Shown here: one piece after another, positions 1 to 9,771 of the stretch
Numbering within the stretch: the stretch's first letter is position 1
How the letters are laid out: the number at the start of each line of letters is the position of its first letter
Source: Extibacter muris
Lineage (GTDB): Bacteria; Bacillota; Clostridia; Lachnospirales; Lachnospiraceae
Length of the DNA stretch: 64,000 nt
Assembly (NCBI RefSeq): GCF_004345005.1
Contig: NZ_SMMX01000002.1
Span: forward strand, 124,001-188,000
Direction: 5' to 3'
Position numbers and translations under genes: made by a program
Notes under the pieces: generated by a model
What the model saw: the letters and a program-made list of their open reading frames with translations, nothing else
What the model was told of the DNA's origin: nothing
Database searches by the model: none

Positions 1-532
1 TTATCTTGCTGGATGAGAAGATGCCGCCCAGCAGATCTTTTATCTCTTCTTTTGAATCGACCTGTATCGTAATCTGCTCCATGATGGCGTTCCTGCCGTA
101 CAGGAACCTTGTGTGGAACAGAAACTGAAGGAATACGATAAACAGGGAAGAAGCGATGCTCAATGCGTACATCCCCGCGCCGAATGCCATGCCGATGCCC
201 ACGGTAGCCCATATGCCGGCGGCAGTCGTTATGCCTACCACATTCATCTTCCGGTTGAATATGACGCCTGCGCCGAGGAACCCTACTGCGGTGACGACAC
301 CGGCGGCGATACGAGACGGGTCAAGACCGATATGCTCTCTGGCCAGGATGTCATAAAAACCATATTTTGACAGGACCATCATGAGCGATGAGGCGAGGGC
401 CACGATGGCGTGCGTCCGGATGCCGGCGGACTTCATGTGGCTTTCGCGTTCATAGCCGATAACCGCGCCGCAGGCGGCAGCTCCAAGCACACGTAGAAAA
501 TATTCCAATTGCATAAGAACGGCGGCTGACAT
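1..532 (-). CDS. MgtC/SapB family inner-membrane protein (partial, C-terminus outside window)
   Basis: Reading the minus strand gives at least 177 residues of a hydrophobic protein with the MgtC hallmarks: a GAVIGYERE segment near residue 25 followed by a GIRTHAIVALAS segment, then further membrane helices and the start of a soluble C-terminal part. The family includes magnesium-starvation and virulence-associated membrane proteins whose exact activity is disputed. Two in-frame ATGs exist, at 538 and 532. AGGAGG lies one base from the first and seven from the second, so I chose 532. The gene runs off the left edge and is divergent from udp. Confidence 0.85.
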   Translation of the reverse strand, partial: MSAAVLMQLEYFLRVLGAAACGAVIGYERESHMKSAGIRTHAIVALASSLMMVLSKYGFYDILAREHIGLDPSRIAAGVVTAVGFLGAGVIFNRKMNVVGITTAAGIWATVGIGMAFGAGMYALSIASSLFIVFLQFLFHTRFLYGRNAIMEQITIQVDSKEEIKDLLGGIFSSSKI

Positions 533-664
533 ATCCATACCTCCTTTTCCTATATATAAGTATATATGATGCACCGGGAAAAAACCATACAATTGTCAGG
601 AAAGACTGGTTTATCAAGGGACAGAATGATATGATATAGGAAGGAAAAGAAAGGGGATGTGCAC

Positions 665-1453
665 ATGATCAACTATTCAGAGGACAAGGACAGACAATAT
701 CATATACAGGTTGCCAAAGGGGAAGTTGGCAGGTATGTAATCCTTCCGGGCGACCCAAAGAGGTGTGAAAAGATTGCCGCACATTTTGAAGATGCCAGGC
801 TGGTTGCCGACAGCAGGGAATATGTCACATATACAGGCTGTCTGGACGGTGAGAAAGTTAGCGTGACTTCCACCGGTATCGGAGGGCCGTCTGCGGCGAT
901 TGCCATGGAAGAGCTCGTCAGGACAGGCGCGGATACTTTCATCCGTGTCGGTACGAGCGGAGGGATGGCAGAAGAAGTTGAAAGCGGGGATATCGTGATT
1001 GCGACAGGAGCCATACGTATGGAAGGCACGAGCAAAGAGTATGCGCCCATAGAGTATCCGGCCGTTGCGGATATCGCTGTTGTCAATGCCCTGATGGAGG
1101 CCGCCGCCAATCTGGATTTCAACTATCATACGGGGGTGGTGCAGTGCAAGGATTCCTTCTACGGGCAGCACTCGCCGGATACGAAGCCGGTCGGCTATGA
1201 GCTCATGGAGAAATGGAACGCATGGGTCAAATGTGGCTGCCTTGCCTCTGAGATGGAGTCGGCAGCGCTGTATATCGTCGGCAGCTGCCTGCGTGCCAGG
1301 GTCGGTTCTGTCATGCTCGTCATGGCGAACCAGGAGCGGGCCAGAAAAGGACTTCCGAACCCGGTAGTACACGATACGGAAGCGCCGATTCAGGCAGCAG
1401 TTGAAGCAATCCGTATTCTGATAAAAAAGGACAGACTAAAGAAGGAGAAATAA
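665..1453 (+). CDS. udp: Uridine phosphorylase
   Basis: Cleaves uridine (and possibly deoxyuridine) with phosphate to uracil and (deoxy)ribose-1-phosphate in the cytoplasm. The 262-residue protein is the usual length of the PNP/UDP phosphorylase family and carries the phosphate-binding LPGDP motif at about residues 27-31, the TGIGGPS loop, and the SEMESAAL-type nucleoside-binding segment near residue 195. ATG 665 is preferred because AAGGGG sits eight bases upstream; an upstream in-frame GTG at 659 is too close to that site. It is the first gene of a nucleoside-salvage set with deoC, cdd and deoB, now separated from them by an IS110 remnant. The purine/uridine split within the family is inferred from overall resemblance. 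Confidence 0.88.
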   Translation: MINYSEDKDRQYHIQVAKGEVGRYVILPGDPKRCEKIAAHFEDARLVADSREYVTYTGCLDGEKVSVTSTGIGGPSAAIAMEELVRTGADTFIRVGTSGGMAEEVESGDIVIATGAIRMEGTSKEYAPIEYPAVADIAVVNALMEAAANLDFNYHTGVVQCKDSFYGQHSPDTKPVGYELMEKWNAWVKCGCLASEMESAALYIVGSCLRARVGSVMLVMANQERARKGLPNPVVHDTEAPIQAAVEAIRILIKKDRLKKEK

Positions 1454-1469
1454 GATTGAAAATGAAAAG

Positions 1470-2720
1470 TAGAGGGTATCCATTCCCTTAATCGTATGAC
1501 AAATAAGCCATCTTTCGGTGGCTGCTTTGAAAATTGAATATCGAGTATGTTGAGGTTATGCAGTTGCTGACTTAATCCTATAACCTTGATTCCTTGCTAT
1601 GATAAGAGCCTGTTCTACCGTGATTTCTCGATCTACGGGTGGTAACTATGATTTTTGGTAAAGTTCCGCATTATAGTTTTCTCCGTTCTTCAACATGTGA
1701 TATAATGCAGTCAGAAGCATTCTTGCTATGGCAATGATTGCTTTCTTGTGACCGCGACGCTTTTTGAGACGGAGATAGCGGTTACGAATTTCAGGATGCT
1801 TTTTGCTGGTAACAACCGCATTGGCACACTGCACAAGTAGTGGTTTGATATAGCATCCGGCCTTGGAAACCCGGACAGATTTTTTCTTCCCTGCACTTTC
1901 ATTGTTGGTTGGTGTAAGCCCAGCCCATGAGCATAAGTGTTTCGCCGAAGGAAAGGCCTCCATGTTGGTACCGATTTCGGAAATGATTCCAATCGCAGTG
2001 AAATCACTGCTGATACCAGGAGCGGTTTGAAGAATGGCAAGTTCTTGCTGATAGGGAGTGGCGAGCGCAAGAATGAGTTCTTCAAGCTCTGCTTTCCGGG
2101 ATTCCAGGTTTTCGTAATGAGCTTTAATTACCTTTAGTTTACCAGCCTGTTCCGGTGTGATATACCCATCAATAGCGTCTTCTGCAAACGATTCTTTTCG
2201 CTTGATTTAAAGCAGGTCAGTTTGAAACGGTAGCGCATAAGGTCACGGAGCTGACGGATGTCAGCGGGTGGCATAAAGCTTCCGGCAACAAGATCATGCT
2301 TGAACAGGTCAGCAATCCATTTGGCATCTTTCTTGTCAGTTTTCTTTCCACGGATAGCCTTAACATATTTAGGATGGGCAAGGACAATGGAACATTTTCT
2401 TTCCAGAATGTTATAAACAGGAATCCAATATTTACCTGTAGATTCCATACAAACGTCTTTGCAATTGTGTCCGAGCAGCCAGTGTAACAAATTTTTCAAA
2501 CCTTTCGTGTAGGTTGAAAAACGTTGGCACTCATAGGTGGTCACGCCTTTGCTGTCAGTAGAAGCAATGCAGGCCACTACAAAAGTCTTGTGGACATCAC
2601 GGCAAGTCGGACAGCCCACTCGCCTCCCCGTGATTTGTAGTATACCGAGTTCCCTACAAGAAGAATTATAAAGAAAAAATAAGCTCAGGAAAACATTTTC
2701 ATTACGTTTTGTGCCTGAGC
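1470..2720 (-). mobile_element. IS110-family insertion sequence remnant
   Basis: A decayed element fills the gap between udp and deoC. It holds a broken DEDD/Tnp_20 transposase on the minus strand, about 80-90 bases of 5' non-coding DNA and about 190 bases of 3' non-coding DNA. No clear terminal inverted repeats were seen, as is normal for IS110. Both ends are approximate. The stretch 1480-1645, downstream of the transposase, contains a small hairpin (gccatc/ggtggc near 1508-1523). In IS1111-type relatives this end encodes a guide (bridge) RNA, so it is the place to look for one. Confidence 0.75.
1646..2619 (-). pseudogene. IS110-family transposase, frameshifted and internally deleted
   Basis: The N-terminal part (2619 down to about 2205) has the DVHK segment with the first catalytic Asp, MESTGKYW, and the KTDKKDAKWIADL block of the DEDD domain. 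The C-terminal part (about 2190 down to 1646) has the Tnp_20 signature, with APGIS, CSWAGLTPTNNESAGKK and RLKKRRGHKKAI. The two parts are in different frames. Joined, they give about 325 residues against roughly 400 for intact relatives, so I infer a deletion of some 70 codons near 2205 that also shifted the frame. The gene should not make active transposase. A GTG at 2619 is the only visible start. Confidence 0.82.
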
Positions 2721-2744
2721 GAAGCGAAAGGAATGGATATAATT

Positions 2745-3410
2745 ATGAAAATAGAGGAAATACTAAAGCACGTAGACCATACCTTGCTTGCCCAGACTGC
2801 CACGTGGGAAGAGATACGCGGCATCTGTGACGACGGCATTGCATACCATACTGCTTCCGTGTGCATACCGCCGTCCTATGTCAGGCAGGCGAAGGAATAT
2901 GTGGGTGAGAAGCTGGCCGTGTGTACGGTCATCGGGTTTCCGAACGGGTATAATACGACAGCGGTCAAAGTGGCCGAGACAAAGGACGCTGTAGAAAACG
3001 GAGCCGATGAGATAGACATGGTCATCAACCTCGGATGGGTCAAGGACAAAAAGTATGACTGCGTAGAGGCAGAGATACGGCAGATAAAAAAGGCGGCGGA
3101 CGGAAAGCTGCTTAAGGTGATAATCGAGACGTGCCTTCTCAGCGAAGAAGAGAAAGTGAAGATGTGCGAGATTGTCACGGCAGCAGGGGCCGATTATATC
3201 AAGACATCGACAGGGTTTTCATCAGAAGGGGCGACATTTGGCGATGTGAGGCTCTTCGCAGAGCATGTAGGTGCGGATGTGAAGATTAAGGCGGCGGGAG
3301 GTATCCGCTCCATCCAGGACGCGGAAGACTTCCTGGAGCTTGGGGCAGGAAGGCTTGGAACGAGCCGGATTGTCAAAATAGCGAAGAGCAAAGGAAAGAA
3401 CATAAAGTAA
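2745..3410 (+). CDS. deoC: Deoxyribose-phosphate aldolase
   Basis: Cleaves 2-deoxyribose-5-phosphate to glyceraldehyde-3-phosphate and acetaldehyde by Schiff-base chemistry. The 221-residue protein begins with the family-typical VDHTLL segment, has KVIIETCLL around residue 130 (first active-site Lys) and KIKAAGGI near residue 185 (Schiff-base Lys). Start 2745 matches the normal N-terminus; an in-frame ATG at 2733 is possible, and the only Shine-Dalgarno-like stretch (AAAGGA at about 2728) is modest. The IS remnant ends just upstream, so the native leader of the operon has probably been replaced. Followed after 15 bases by cdd, it completes deoxynucleoside breakdown with deoB. Confidence 0.93.
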   Translation: MKIEEILKHVDHTLLAQTATWEEIRGICDDGIAYHTASVCIPPSYVRQAKEYVGEKLAVCTVIGFPNGYNTTAVKVAETKDAVENGADEIDMVINLGWVKDKKYDCVEAEIRQIKKAADGKLLKVIIETCLLSEEEKVKMCEIVTAAGADYIKTSTGFSSEGATFGDVRLFAEHVGADVKIKAAGGIRSIQDAEDFLELGAGRLGTSRIVKIAKSKGKNIK

Positions 3411-3425
3411 GAGGGAGTGTTGGGG

Positions 3426-3854
3426 ATGGAAAAAGAAAAAGTACCGGTGCGGCTCATGATACAGCGAGCGAAGGAAGCGCTTGGCTTTTCCTACGCGCCT
3501 TATTCTGATTTTAGGGTTGCGGCGTCGCTGCTTACAACAGGCGGTACTGTATATACCGGCTGCAATATAGAAAATGCCGCTTACTCTCCGGGCAACTGTG
3601 CGGAGCGTACGGCAATTTTCAAAGCGGTAAGCGAAGGAGAACGGGATTTTGCAGCCATCTGCATCGTAAACGAGGACCAGAAGGGCGGGCACGGCCTATG
3701 CCCCCCATGCGGCATGTGCCGCCAGGTCATGATGGAGTTCTGCCGGCCGGAAGAGTTTTTTATCATCCTTGCGGCTGATGAGGATCATTATGAGATATAC
3801 ACGCTTGAAGAATTGTTCCCCCTGGGCTTCGGCTCAGGCAATCTGAAGGAATGA
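3426..3854 (+). CDS. cdd: Cytidine deaminase
   Basis: Zinc hydrolase converting (deoxy)cytidine to (deoxy)uridine, feeding uridine phosphorylase. The 142-residue product is standard for the tetrameric class: AYSPGNCAERTA (zinc Cys and catalytic Glu) at about residues 46-57 and CPPCGMCRQ (second zinc Cys pair) near residue 87. The ATG at 3426 is about eight bases after GGGAG; an in-frame GTG at 3417 overlaps that site and is less likely. It sits between deoC and deoB in one transcription unit. Confidence 0.93.
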   Translation: MEKEKVPVRLMIQRAKEALGFSYAPYSDFRVAASLLTTGGTVYTGCNIENAAYSPGNCAERTAIFKAVSEGERDFAAICIVNEDQKGGHGLCPPCGMCRQVMMEFCRPEEFFIILAADEDHYEIYTLEELFPLGFGSGNLKE

Positions 3855-3892
3855 GTCTGTTAAAAGCATGTTAATAGAAAGGGGTCTGTCAT

Positions 3893-5083
3893 ATGGAGAG
3901 ATTTCACAGGATATTTGTCATAGTACTGGATTCGCTTGGTATCGGAGCGATGGAAGATGCGGCGCTGTTCGGAGATGAGGGAGCTGACACGCTCGGGCAT
4001 ATCGCAGAAACAGTTCCTGAACTTACACTCCCTAATCTTGCCAAGCTCGGCATATGGAATGTACATCCGTCCGCGGATGGATCTGCCCCAGAGCAGCCGG
4101 CAGGGTACTACGGGGTGCTGAAGGAGAGAAGCAGCGGAAAGGATACGATGACCGGGCACTGGGAGATGATGGGAATCTACACGACAAAGCCCTTCAAGAC
4201 ATTTACAGAGACAGGTTTTCCGGACGATTTGATAAAAGAGCTGGAAGAAAGAACAGGGCATAAGATTATCGGCAATAAAAGTGCAAGCGGCACGGAGATT
4301 CTCGAAGAGCTCGGGGAAGAAGAGATAGCGACCGGCCATATGATCGTCTACACTTCTGCGGATTCCGTGCTCCAGATCTGCGGCAACGAGGAGACGTTCG
4401 GTCTTGAAGAGCTGTACCGCTGCTGCGAGATTGCAAGAGAGCTGACAATGAAAGAGGAGTGGAAAGTCGGGCGGGTTATCGCAAGGCCGTATGTGGGGAG
4501 GAAGAAAGGCGAGTTCGTCCGTACGAGCAACCGGCACGACTATGCCGTAAAACCTTCCGGCCCCACGGTGCTTGACGCTTTGAAGCATGCAGGATATGAC
4601 GTGATTTCTATCGGCAAGATCAAAGACATATTTGCAGGGGAAGGCATCACGAAAGCATACAAATCCCAAAGCTCTGTCCATGGCATGGAACAGGCGGCAG
4701 AAGTAGCGGAGAGAGACTTTCATGGCCTCTGCTTTGTAAATCTGGTGGACTTTGACGCGCTGTGGGGACACAGGCGGAACCCGGAAGGCTATGCGGCGGA
4801 GCTGGAACATTTTGACAAAAAGCTCGGACGGCTGCTGGATGTCCTGCGGGAAGACGATCTGCTGATGATAACGGCAGATCACGGAAATGACCCGACCTAT
4901 AAGGGGACAGACCACACGAGGGAAAAAGTACCGCTGCTCGTGTACTCCCAATCCTTGGAGGGCTCAGGCAGCCTGGGAGAGCAGGATACATTTGCCGTGA
5001 TAGGGGCCACGATAGCTGAGAACTTCCATGTGGAGATGCCGGAAGGTACGATAGGACATTCATTGATAAGCTTCATTGAGTAA
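3893..5083 (+). CDS. deoB: Phosphopentomutase
   Basis: Interconverts (deoxy)ribose-1-phosphate and -5-phosphate, linking nucleoside phosphorylases with DeoC. At 396 residues it matches the bacterial DeoB length. The alkaline-phosphatase-superfamily metal ligands are visible: [11 protein letters not shown] near residue 13, [10 protein letters not shown] with the catalytic Thr near residue 85, and [18 protein letters not shown] near residue 325. AAAGGGG lies about ten bases before the ATG. It is the last gene of the deo group; a new promoter for leuB follows. Confidence 0.95.
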   Translation: MERFHRIFVIVLDSLGIGAMEDAALFGDEGADTLGHIAETVPELTLPNLAKLGIWNVHPSADGSAPEQPAGYYGVLKERSSGKDTMTGHWEMMGIYTTKPFKTFTETGFPDDLIKELEERTGHKIIGNKSASGTEILEELGEEEIATGHMIVYTSADSVLQICGNEETFGLEELYRCCEIARELTMKEEWKVGRVIARPYVGRKKGEFVRTSNRHDYAVKPSGPTVLDALKHAGYDVISIGKIKDIFAGEGITKAYKSQSSVHGMEQAAEVAERDFHGLCFVNLVDFDALWGHRRNPEGYAAELEHFDKKLGRLLDVLREDDLLMITADHGNDPTYKGTDHTREKVPLLVYSQSLEGSGSLGEQDTFAVIGATIAENFHVEMPEGTIGHSLISFIE

Positions 5084-5100
5084 TTTAGCGAATTAAAGTC

Positions 5101-5129
5101 TTGAAACAAACATTAAAATAGGATATGAT
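5101..5129 (+). promoter_or_regulatory. Probable sigma-A promoter of leuB
   Basis: TTGAAA (5101-5106), a 17-base spacer and TATGAT (5124-5129) form a near-consensus vegetative promoter about 50 bases before leuB. It separates the amino-acid genes from the deo genes. The leader it implies is too short for a T-box. Confidence 0.7.
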
Positions 5130-5180
5130 TAATTCTATAGATTTTTTTACTGAATTTTTATACAGGAAGGATGAGAGCAT

Positions 5181-6263
5181 ATGAACCTGAACATCGGGGT
5201 GATAAAAGGAGACGGAATCGGTCCGGAGATTGTAACCGAAGCGATGAAAGTGCTGGATAAGGTTGCAGAAGTATACGGACATACGTGTAAATATACACAG
5301 CTGTTAATGGGAGGCGCATCGATAGATGTCCATGGCGTTCCGCTTACGGATGAGACGGTAGCGGCGGCAAAGGCATGTGATGCCGTGCTCATGGGATCCA
5401 TCGGAGGAGATGCCGGGACATCTCCGTGGTATCGGCTTGAGCCATCCAAACGGCCGGAGGCCGGGCTGCTTAAGATACGCAAGGAGCTGAACCTGTTTGC
5501 CAACTTAAGGCCGGCGGTGCTGTATGACGAACTGAAAGGCGCATGTCCGCTGAAGGAAGAGATTACGGAAGGCGGCTTTGACATGGTCATCATGCGGGAA
5601 CTGACCGGCGGGCTGTACTTCGGAGAACGGAGTACCGGGGAGATAAACGGCGTGCTTACGGCACGTGACTCGCTTACATACAATGAGAATGAAATCAGGC
5701 GGATTGCAAAGCGCGGCTTTGACATTGCCGCGAAGAGAAGGAAGAAAGTGACGAGCGTAGACAAGGCAAATGTGCTCGATACGTCCAGGCTGTGGCGGAA
5801 CGTCGTGGAAGAGGTTGCAGCAGGCTATCCGGAAGTGACACTGGAGCATATGCTGGTAGATAACTGTGCCATGCAGCTTGTAAAAGATCCGAAGCAGTTT
5901 GACGTCATCCTGACAGAGAATATGTTCGGAGATATCCTCTCCGACGAGGCAAGCATGGTGACCGGATCGATTGGCATGCTTGCAAGCGCAAGCCTGAACG
6001 AGACAAAGTTCGGCCTGTATGAGCCAAGCGGCGGTTCAGCGCCAGATATAGCAGGAAAAGGAATCGCCAATCCGATAGCGACGATACTTTCCATGGCCAT
6101 GATGCTCAGATACAGCTTCGACCTTGACAAGGAAGCTGACGCGGTAGAGGCAGCAGTTGCAAAAGTATTGGAAAAGGGCTGCCGCACCATCGACATCATG
6201 TCAGAAGGAAAGACACAGATAGGAACAGAAGAAATGGGAAACCTGATAGCAGAATCCATTTAG
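5181..6263 (+). CDS. leuB: 3-isopropylmalate dehydrogenase
   Basis: NAD-dependent oxidative decarboxylation of 3-isopropylmalate in leucine synthesis. The 360-residue protein has GDGIGPEIV at residues 10-18, the [12 protein letters not shown] substrate segment near residue 140, VDNCAMQL near residue 230, and [14 protein letters not shown] near residue 283, all diagnostic of the isopropylmalate/isocitrate dehydrogenase family; the [10 protein letters not shown] form points to LeuB. AGGAAGGATGAG precedes the ATG. leuA, leuC and leuD are not adjacent, so the pathway must be split. The 3' end overlaps a short tandem duplication. Confidence 0.94.
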   Translation: MNLNIGVIKGDGIGPEIVTEAMKVLDKVAEVYGHTCKYTQLLMGGASIDVHGVPLTDETVAAAKACDAVLMGSIGGDAGTSPWYRLEPSKRPEAGLLKIRKELNLFANLRPAVLYDELKGACPLKEEITEGGFDMVIMRELTGGLYFGERSTGEINGVLTARDSLTYNENEIRRIAKRGFDIAAKRRKKVTSVDKANVLDTSRLWRNVVEEVAAGYPEVTLEHMLVDNCAMQLVKDPKQFDVILTENMFGDILSDEASMVTGSIGMLASASLNETKFGLYEPSGGSAPDIAGKGIANPIATILSMAMMLRYSFDLDKEADAVEAAVAKVLEKGCRTIDIMSEGKTQIGTEEMGNLIAESI

Positions 6264-6290
6264 GTACAGGGCAAAATCCATTTAGGTACA
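6249..6290 (+). repeat. 20-bp direct duplication at the leuB stop codon
   Basis: Two 20-base copies (6249-6268 and 6271-6290, 19 of 20 identical) lie in tandem with a 22-base period. The first contains the leuB stop codon. It looks like a local slippage duplication. Confidence 0.75.
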
Positions 6291-6306
6291 CCATAAAGTT
6301 TAATTT

Positions 6307-6340
6307 GGGACGTAACCCTTTTCAAAAAGATCACGTCCTG
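6307..6340 (+). other. Short inverted repeat between leuB and ilvD
   Basis: GGACGT (6308-6313) and ACGTCC (6333-6338) flank an ACCCTTTTCAAAA core. A similar core occurs in the hairpin at 28434-28462 downstream of spoIVA, so it may be a degraded member of a small repeat family. No U-tract follows, so it is unlikely to be a terminator. Confidence 0.35.
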
Positions 6341-6364
6341 AATTAGTTAGCCAGGAGGGATAAT

Positions 6365-8038
6365 ATGAGAAGTGATACAGTAACGAAGGGGATGCAGCAG
6401 GCACCCCACAGGTCTTTATTCAATGCGCTTGGATATACGAAGGAGGAGCTGGAACGGCCGCTTGTCGGTATAGTGAGCTCACATAATGAGATTGTTCCGG
6501 GTCATATGAACCTGGATAAGATTGTTGAAGCCGTTAAGATGGGCGTTGCCATGGCGGGAGGAACCCCGATCGTGTTCCCGGCCATCGCGGTATGTGACGG
6601 AATCGCCATGGGACATATCGGGATGAAGTATTCTCTTGTGACAAGAGACCTGATTGCGGATTCTACGGAAGCTATGGCGCTGGCGCACCAGTTTGACGCG
6701 CTCGTCATGGTGCCAAACTGTGACAAGAACGTGCCCGGGCTTCTGATGGCGGCTGCAAGAATCAACGTGCCGACCATATTCGTCAGCGGAGGCCCCATGC
6801 TTGCAGGTCATGTAAAGGGGAAGAAGCGGAGCCTTTCCAGCATGTTCGAGGCAGTCGGCTCTTATACGGCGGGAACGATGACGGAAGAAGATGTATGTGA
6901 GTTCGAGAATAAAGTATGTCCGACGTGCGGGTCATGCTCCGGCATGTATACCGCCAACAGCATGAACTGCCTGACAGAGGTGCTTGGCATGGGACTGTCC
7001 GGCAACGGCACGGTTCCGGCGGTGTATTCGGAGCGGATCCGTCTGGCGAAGCATGCAGGCATGCAGGTGATGGAACTGTGGAGACAGGATATCCGTCCAA
7101 GAGACATCATGACCGAAGATGCGATATTGAATGCGCTGACGGTCGATATGGCACTCGGCTGCTCGACCAACAGCATGCTCCATCTCCCGGCAATTGCCCA
7201 TGAGATCGGGATGGACTTTGAGATAGACTTTGCCAACGGAATCAGCGAGAAGACGCCGAACCTGTGTCATCTGGCACCGGCTGGGCCTACATATATGGAA
7301 GATCTGAATGAAGCGGGCGGCGTGTATGCCGTCATGGCAGAGCTGAACAAGAAAGGGCTTCTGCATACGGACTGCCTGACAGTTACAGGAAAGACCGTCG
7401 GCGAAAATATAGCAGGAGCGGTCAATAAAGACCCCGAGGTTATAAGAACAATCGACAATCCATATAGTACAACAGGGGGAATCGCGGTACTGAAAGGAAA
7501 TCTCGCACCGGACGGCAGCGTCGTGAAGCGTTCTGCAGTTGCAGAAGAGATGCTCGTACACGAAGGACCTGCCAGAGTATTCGACTGCGAGGAAGACGCC
7601 ATTGAAGCCATCAAGGGAGGCAGGATCGCAGCCGGAGATGTCGTCGTAATCCGTTATGTAGGGCCAAAGGGCGGACCGGGTATGCCGGAGATGCTCAACC
7701 CGACCTCCGCAATAGCAGGCATGGGCCTCGGCTCCTCCGTCGCCCTTATCACGGACGGACGGTTCAGCGGAGCATCCAGAGGAGCTTCCATCGGCCACGT
7801 GTCTCCGGAAGCCGCCGTCGGCGGACCGGTTGCACTCATTGAAGAGGGGGATATCATCAAGATTGATATACCGGGGCTGAAACTCGAACTGGACGTGCCG
7901 GAGGAAGAGATGGAAAAGAGAAAGAAGGCATGGGAACCGAGACAGCCACGCATTACGACAGGATATCTGGCAAGATATGCGTCCATGGTTACATCAGGCA
8001 ACAGGGGAGCCATCCTGGAAGTGCCGAAGAATAAATAG
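6365..8038 (+). CDS. ilvD: Dihydroxy-acid dehydratase
   Basis: Fe-S enzyme dehydrating dihydroxyisovalerate and dihydroxymethylvalerate to the keto acids of valine and isoleucine. At 557 residues it is full length and shows the cluster-binding CDKN (about residue 120) and [17 protein letters not shown] (about residue 190) cysteines and the C-terminal GRFSGASRG segment. CCAGGAGGG stands about seven bases before the ATG. It is followed after 17 bases by ilvB, so the two are likely co-transcribed. ilvC is not in the window. Confidence 0.96.
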   Translation: MRSDTVTKGMQQAPHRSLFNALGYTKEELERPLVGIVSSHNEIVPGHMNLDKIVEAVKMGVAMAGGTPIVFPAIAVCDGIAMGHIGMKYSLVTRDLIADSTEAMALAHQFDALVMVPNCDKNVPGLLMAAARINVPTIFVSGGPMLAGHVKGKKRSLSSMFEAVGSYTAGTMTEEDVCEFENKVCPTCGSCSGMYTANSMNCLTEVLGMGLSGNGTVPAVYSERIRLAKHAGMQVMELWRQDIRPRDIMTEDAILNALTVDMALGCSTNSMLHLPAIAHEIGMDFEIDFANGISEKTPNLCHLAPAGPTYMEDLNEAGGVYAVMAELNKKGLLHTDCLTVTGKTVGENIAGAVNKDPEVIRTIDNPYSTTGGIAVLKGNLAPDGSVVKRSAVAEEMLVHEGPARVFDCEEDAIEAIKGGRIAAGDVVVIRYVGPKGGPGMPEMLNPTSAIAGMGLGSSVALITDGRFSGASRGASIGHVSPEAAVGGPVALIEEGDIIKIDIPGLKLELDVPEEEMEKRKKAWEPRQPRITTGYLARYASMVTSGNRGAILEVPKNK

Positions 8039-8055
8039 ATAGGAGATACGAAGGT

Positions 8056-9738
8056 ATGCAATTGACAGGAGCAGAAATCGTCATAGAGTGTCTGAAGGAG
8101 CAGGGGGTAGATACCGTATTCGGCTATCCCGGCGGCTCGATACTGAATGTATATGACGAATTATATAAGCACAGTGATGAGATAACACATATCCTGACAT
8201 CACATGAACAGGGGGCTGCACATGCAGCCGACGGATATGCGAGAGCAACCGGAAAGGTCGGCGTGTGCTTTGCGACGAGCGGTCCGGGGGCTACAAATCT
8301 GGTAACCGGAATCGCGACAGCATGCATGGATTCCATACCGATCGTGGCGATTACGTGCAACGTCGGAGTCTCTCTGCTTGGGAAGGACAGCTTCCAGGAG
8401 ATAGATATCACGGGCATCACGATGCCGATAACGAAGCATAATTATATCGTCAAAGATGTAAAAGACCTGGCTGACACGATCAGGAAGGCATTTGTGATAG
8501 CCAAAAAAGGCCGGCCCGGCCCGGTGCTGGTCGACATCCCCAAGGATGTGACAGCCAACAAGACAGAATATAAGAAACAGGAGATCGCTCCCGTGACAGT
8601 TTCGCAGGCCATCTGTGAAGAAGAGATCGAGAGCGCACTTAAGATCATCTCAAAATCAAAGAAACCATACATATTTGTTGGCGGAGGAGCGGTGCTTGCA
8701 GACGCGAGCAAGGAGCTGTATGAATTTGTGAAAAAGGTGGATGCGCCTGTCACAGATACCCTCATGGGAAAAGGCGCTTTTCCGGGGACGGATACTCTGT
8801 ACACCGGAATGCTTGGCATGCATGGGACGAAGACTGCCAATTACGGGGTAAGCGAATGCGACCTGCTGATCGTAATAGGCGCAAGGTTCAGCGACCGCGT
8901 GACGGGAAATGCAAAGAAATTTGCCAGAAATGCCAGAATCCTGCAGTTTGATGTGGATGCCGCTGAAATGAATAAAAACGTACTCATTACCGACGGTGTG
9001 GTAGGTGATATCAAAGTGGCGCTCGGCATCATGAACGACAGGCTCGAGAATCAGAGCCATACTGAGTGGATAGAGAAGATCATGTCCTATAAGGAACAGT
9101 ACCCGCTCAAGTACCATGAGGATACGCTGACCGGTCCCTTCGTGGTCGAAGAGATATACCGTCAGACGAAAGGAGATGCCGTCATCGTAACGGAAGTAGG
9201 GCAGCATCAGATGTGGGCCGCCCAGTTCTACAAGTTTACGAAGCCGAGAACCTTTCTTACGTCAGGAGGCCTCGGAACGATGGGCTACGGCCTCGGTGCG
9301 TCTCTTGGCGCGAAGACCGGCATGCCAGACAAGACAGTCGTCAATATAGCCGGGGACGGCTGTTTCCGCATGAACATGAATGAGATTGCGACTGCGGCCC
9401 GTTATAATATCCCGATTATCCAGGTCGTAGTAAACAACCACGTGCTCGGCATGGTGAGACAATGGCAGAACCTGTTTTACGGAGAACGCTATTCGGCCAC
9501 GGTACTGAACGACAATGTGGATTTCGTAAAACTGGCGGAGGCGCTCGGCGCTGCCGGAGTCCGGGCTGAGACGAGGGAAGAGTTCAAAGAGGCATTCGCA
9601 TCTGCGCTTAAGTTGGGAAGGCCGGTCGTCATCGACTGCCAGATTGATTCTGATGAAAAGGTGTGGCCGATGGTGGCGCCTGGCGCGGCAATCAGCGAAG
9701 CCTTTGACGAAAAAGACCTGGAAGAAAGAAGCAGATAA
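8056..9738 (+). CDS. ilvB: Acetolactate synthase large (catalytic) subunit
   Basis: Thiamine-diphosphate enzyme making acetolactate or acetohydroxybutyrate, the first common step to branched-chain amino acids. The 560-residue protein has the N-terminal GYPGGSILNVYD and catalytic HEQGAAHAADGYARATG (Glu near residue 50), and the TPP motif GDGCFRMN...VVVNN around residues 434-464. It is the anabolic AHAS type rather than AlsS, judged by resemblance. No small regulatory subunit (ilvN/ilvH) follows; serC comes next after 33 bases. Confidence 0.93.
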   Translation: MQLTGAEIVIECLKEQGVDTVFGYPGGSILNVYDELYKHSDEITHILTSHEQGAAHAADGYARATGKVGVCFATSGPGATNLVTGIATACMDSIPIVAITCNVGVSLLGKDSFQEIDITGITMPITKHNYIVKDVKDLADTIRKAFVIAKKGRPGPVLVDIPKDVTANKTEYKKQEIAPVTVSQAICEEEIESALKIISKSKKPYIFVGGGAVLADASKELYEFVKKVDAPVTDTLMGKGAFPGTDTLYTGMLGMHGTKTANYGVSECDLLIVIGARFSDRVTGNAKKFARNARILQFDVDAAEMNKNVLITDGVVGDIKVALGIMNDRLENQSHTEWIEKIMSYKEQYPLKYHEDTLTGPFVVEEIYRQTKGDAVIVTEVGQHQMWAAQFYKFTKPRTFLTSGGLGTMGYGLGASLGAKTGMPDKTVVNIAGDGCFRMNMNEIATAARYNIPIIQVVVNNHVLGMVRQWQNLFYGERYSATVLNDNVDFVKLAEALGAAGVRAETREEFKEAFASALKLGRPVVIDCQIDSDEKVWPMVAPGAAISEAFDEKDLEERSR

Positions 9739-9771
9739 TTATTACTGAATAAGAAAGTGGAGGAATGTATT

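Noticed and set aside
3860-4951. Long minus-strand ORF opposite deoB (363 codons)
   Set aside because: Antisense shadow of a clearly conserved gene; no ribosome-binding site and no recognisable protein family.
5084-5180. T-box or other leader riboswitch before leuB-ilvD-ilvB
   Set aside because: The leader after the promoter is only about 45 bases and lacks T-box or terminator structure.
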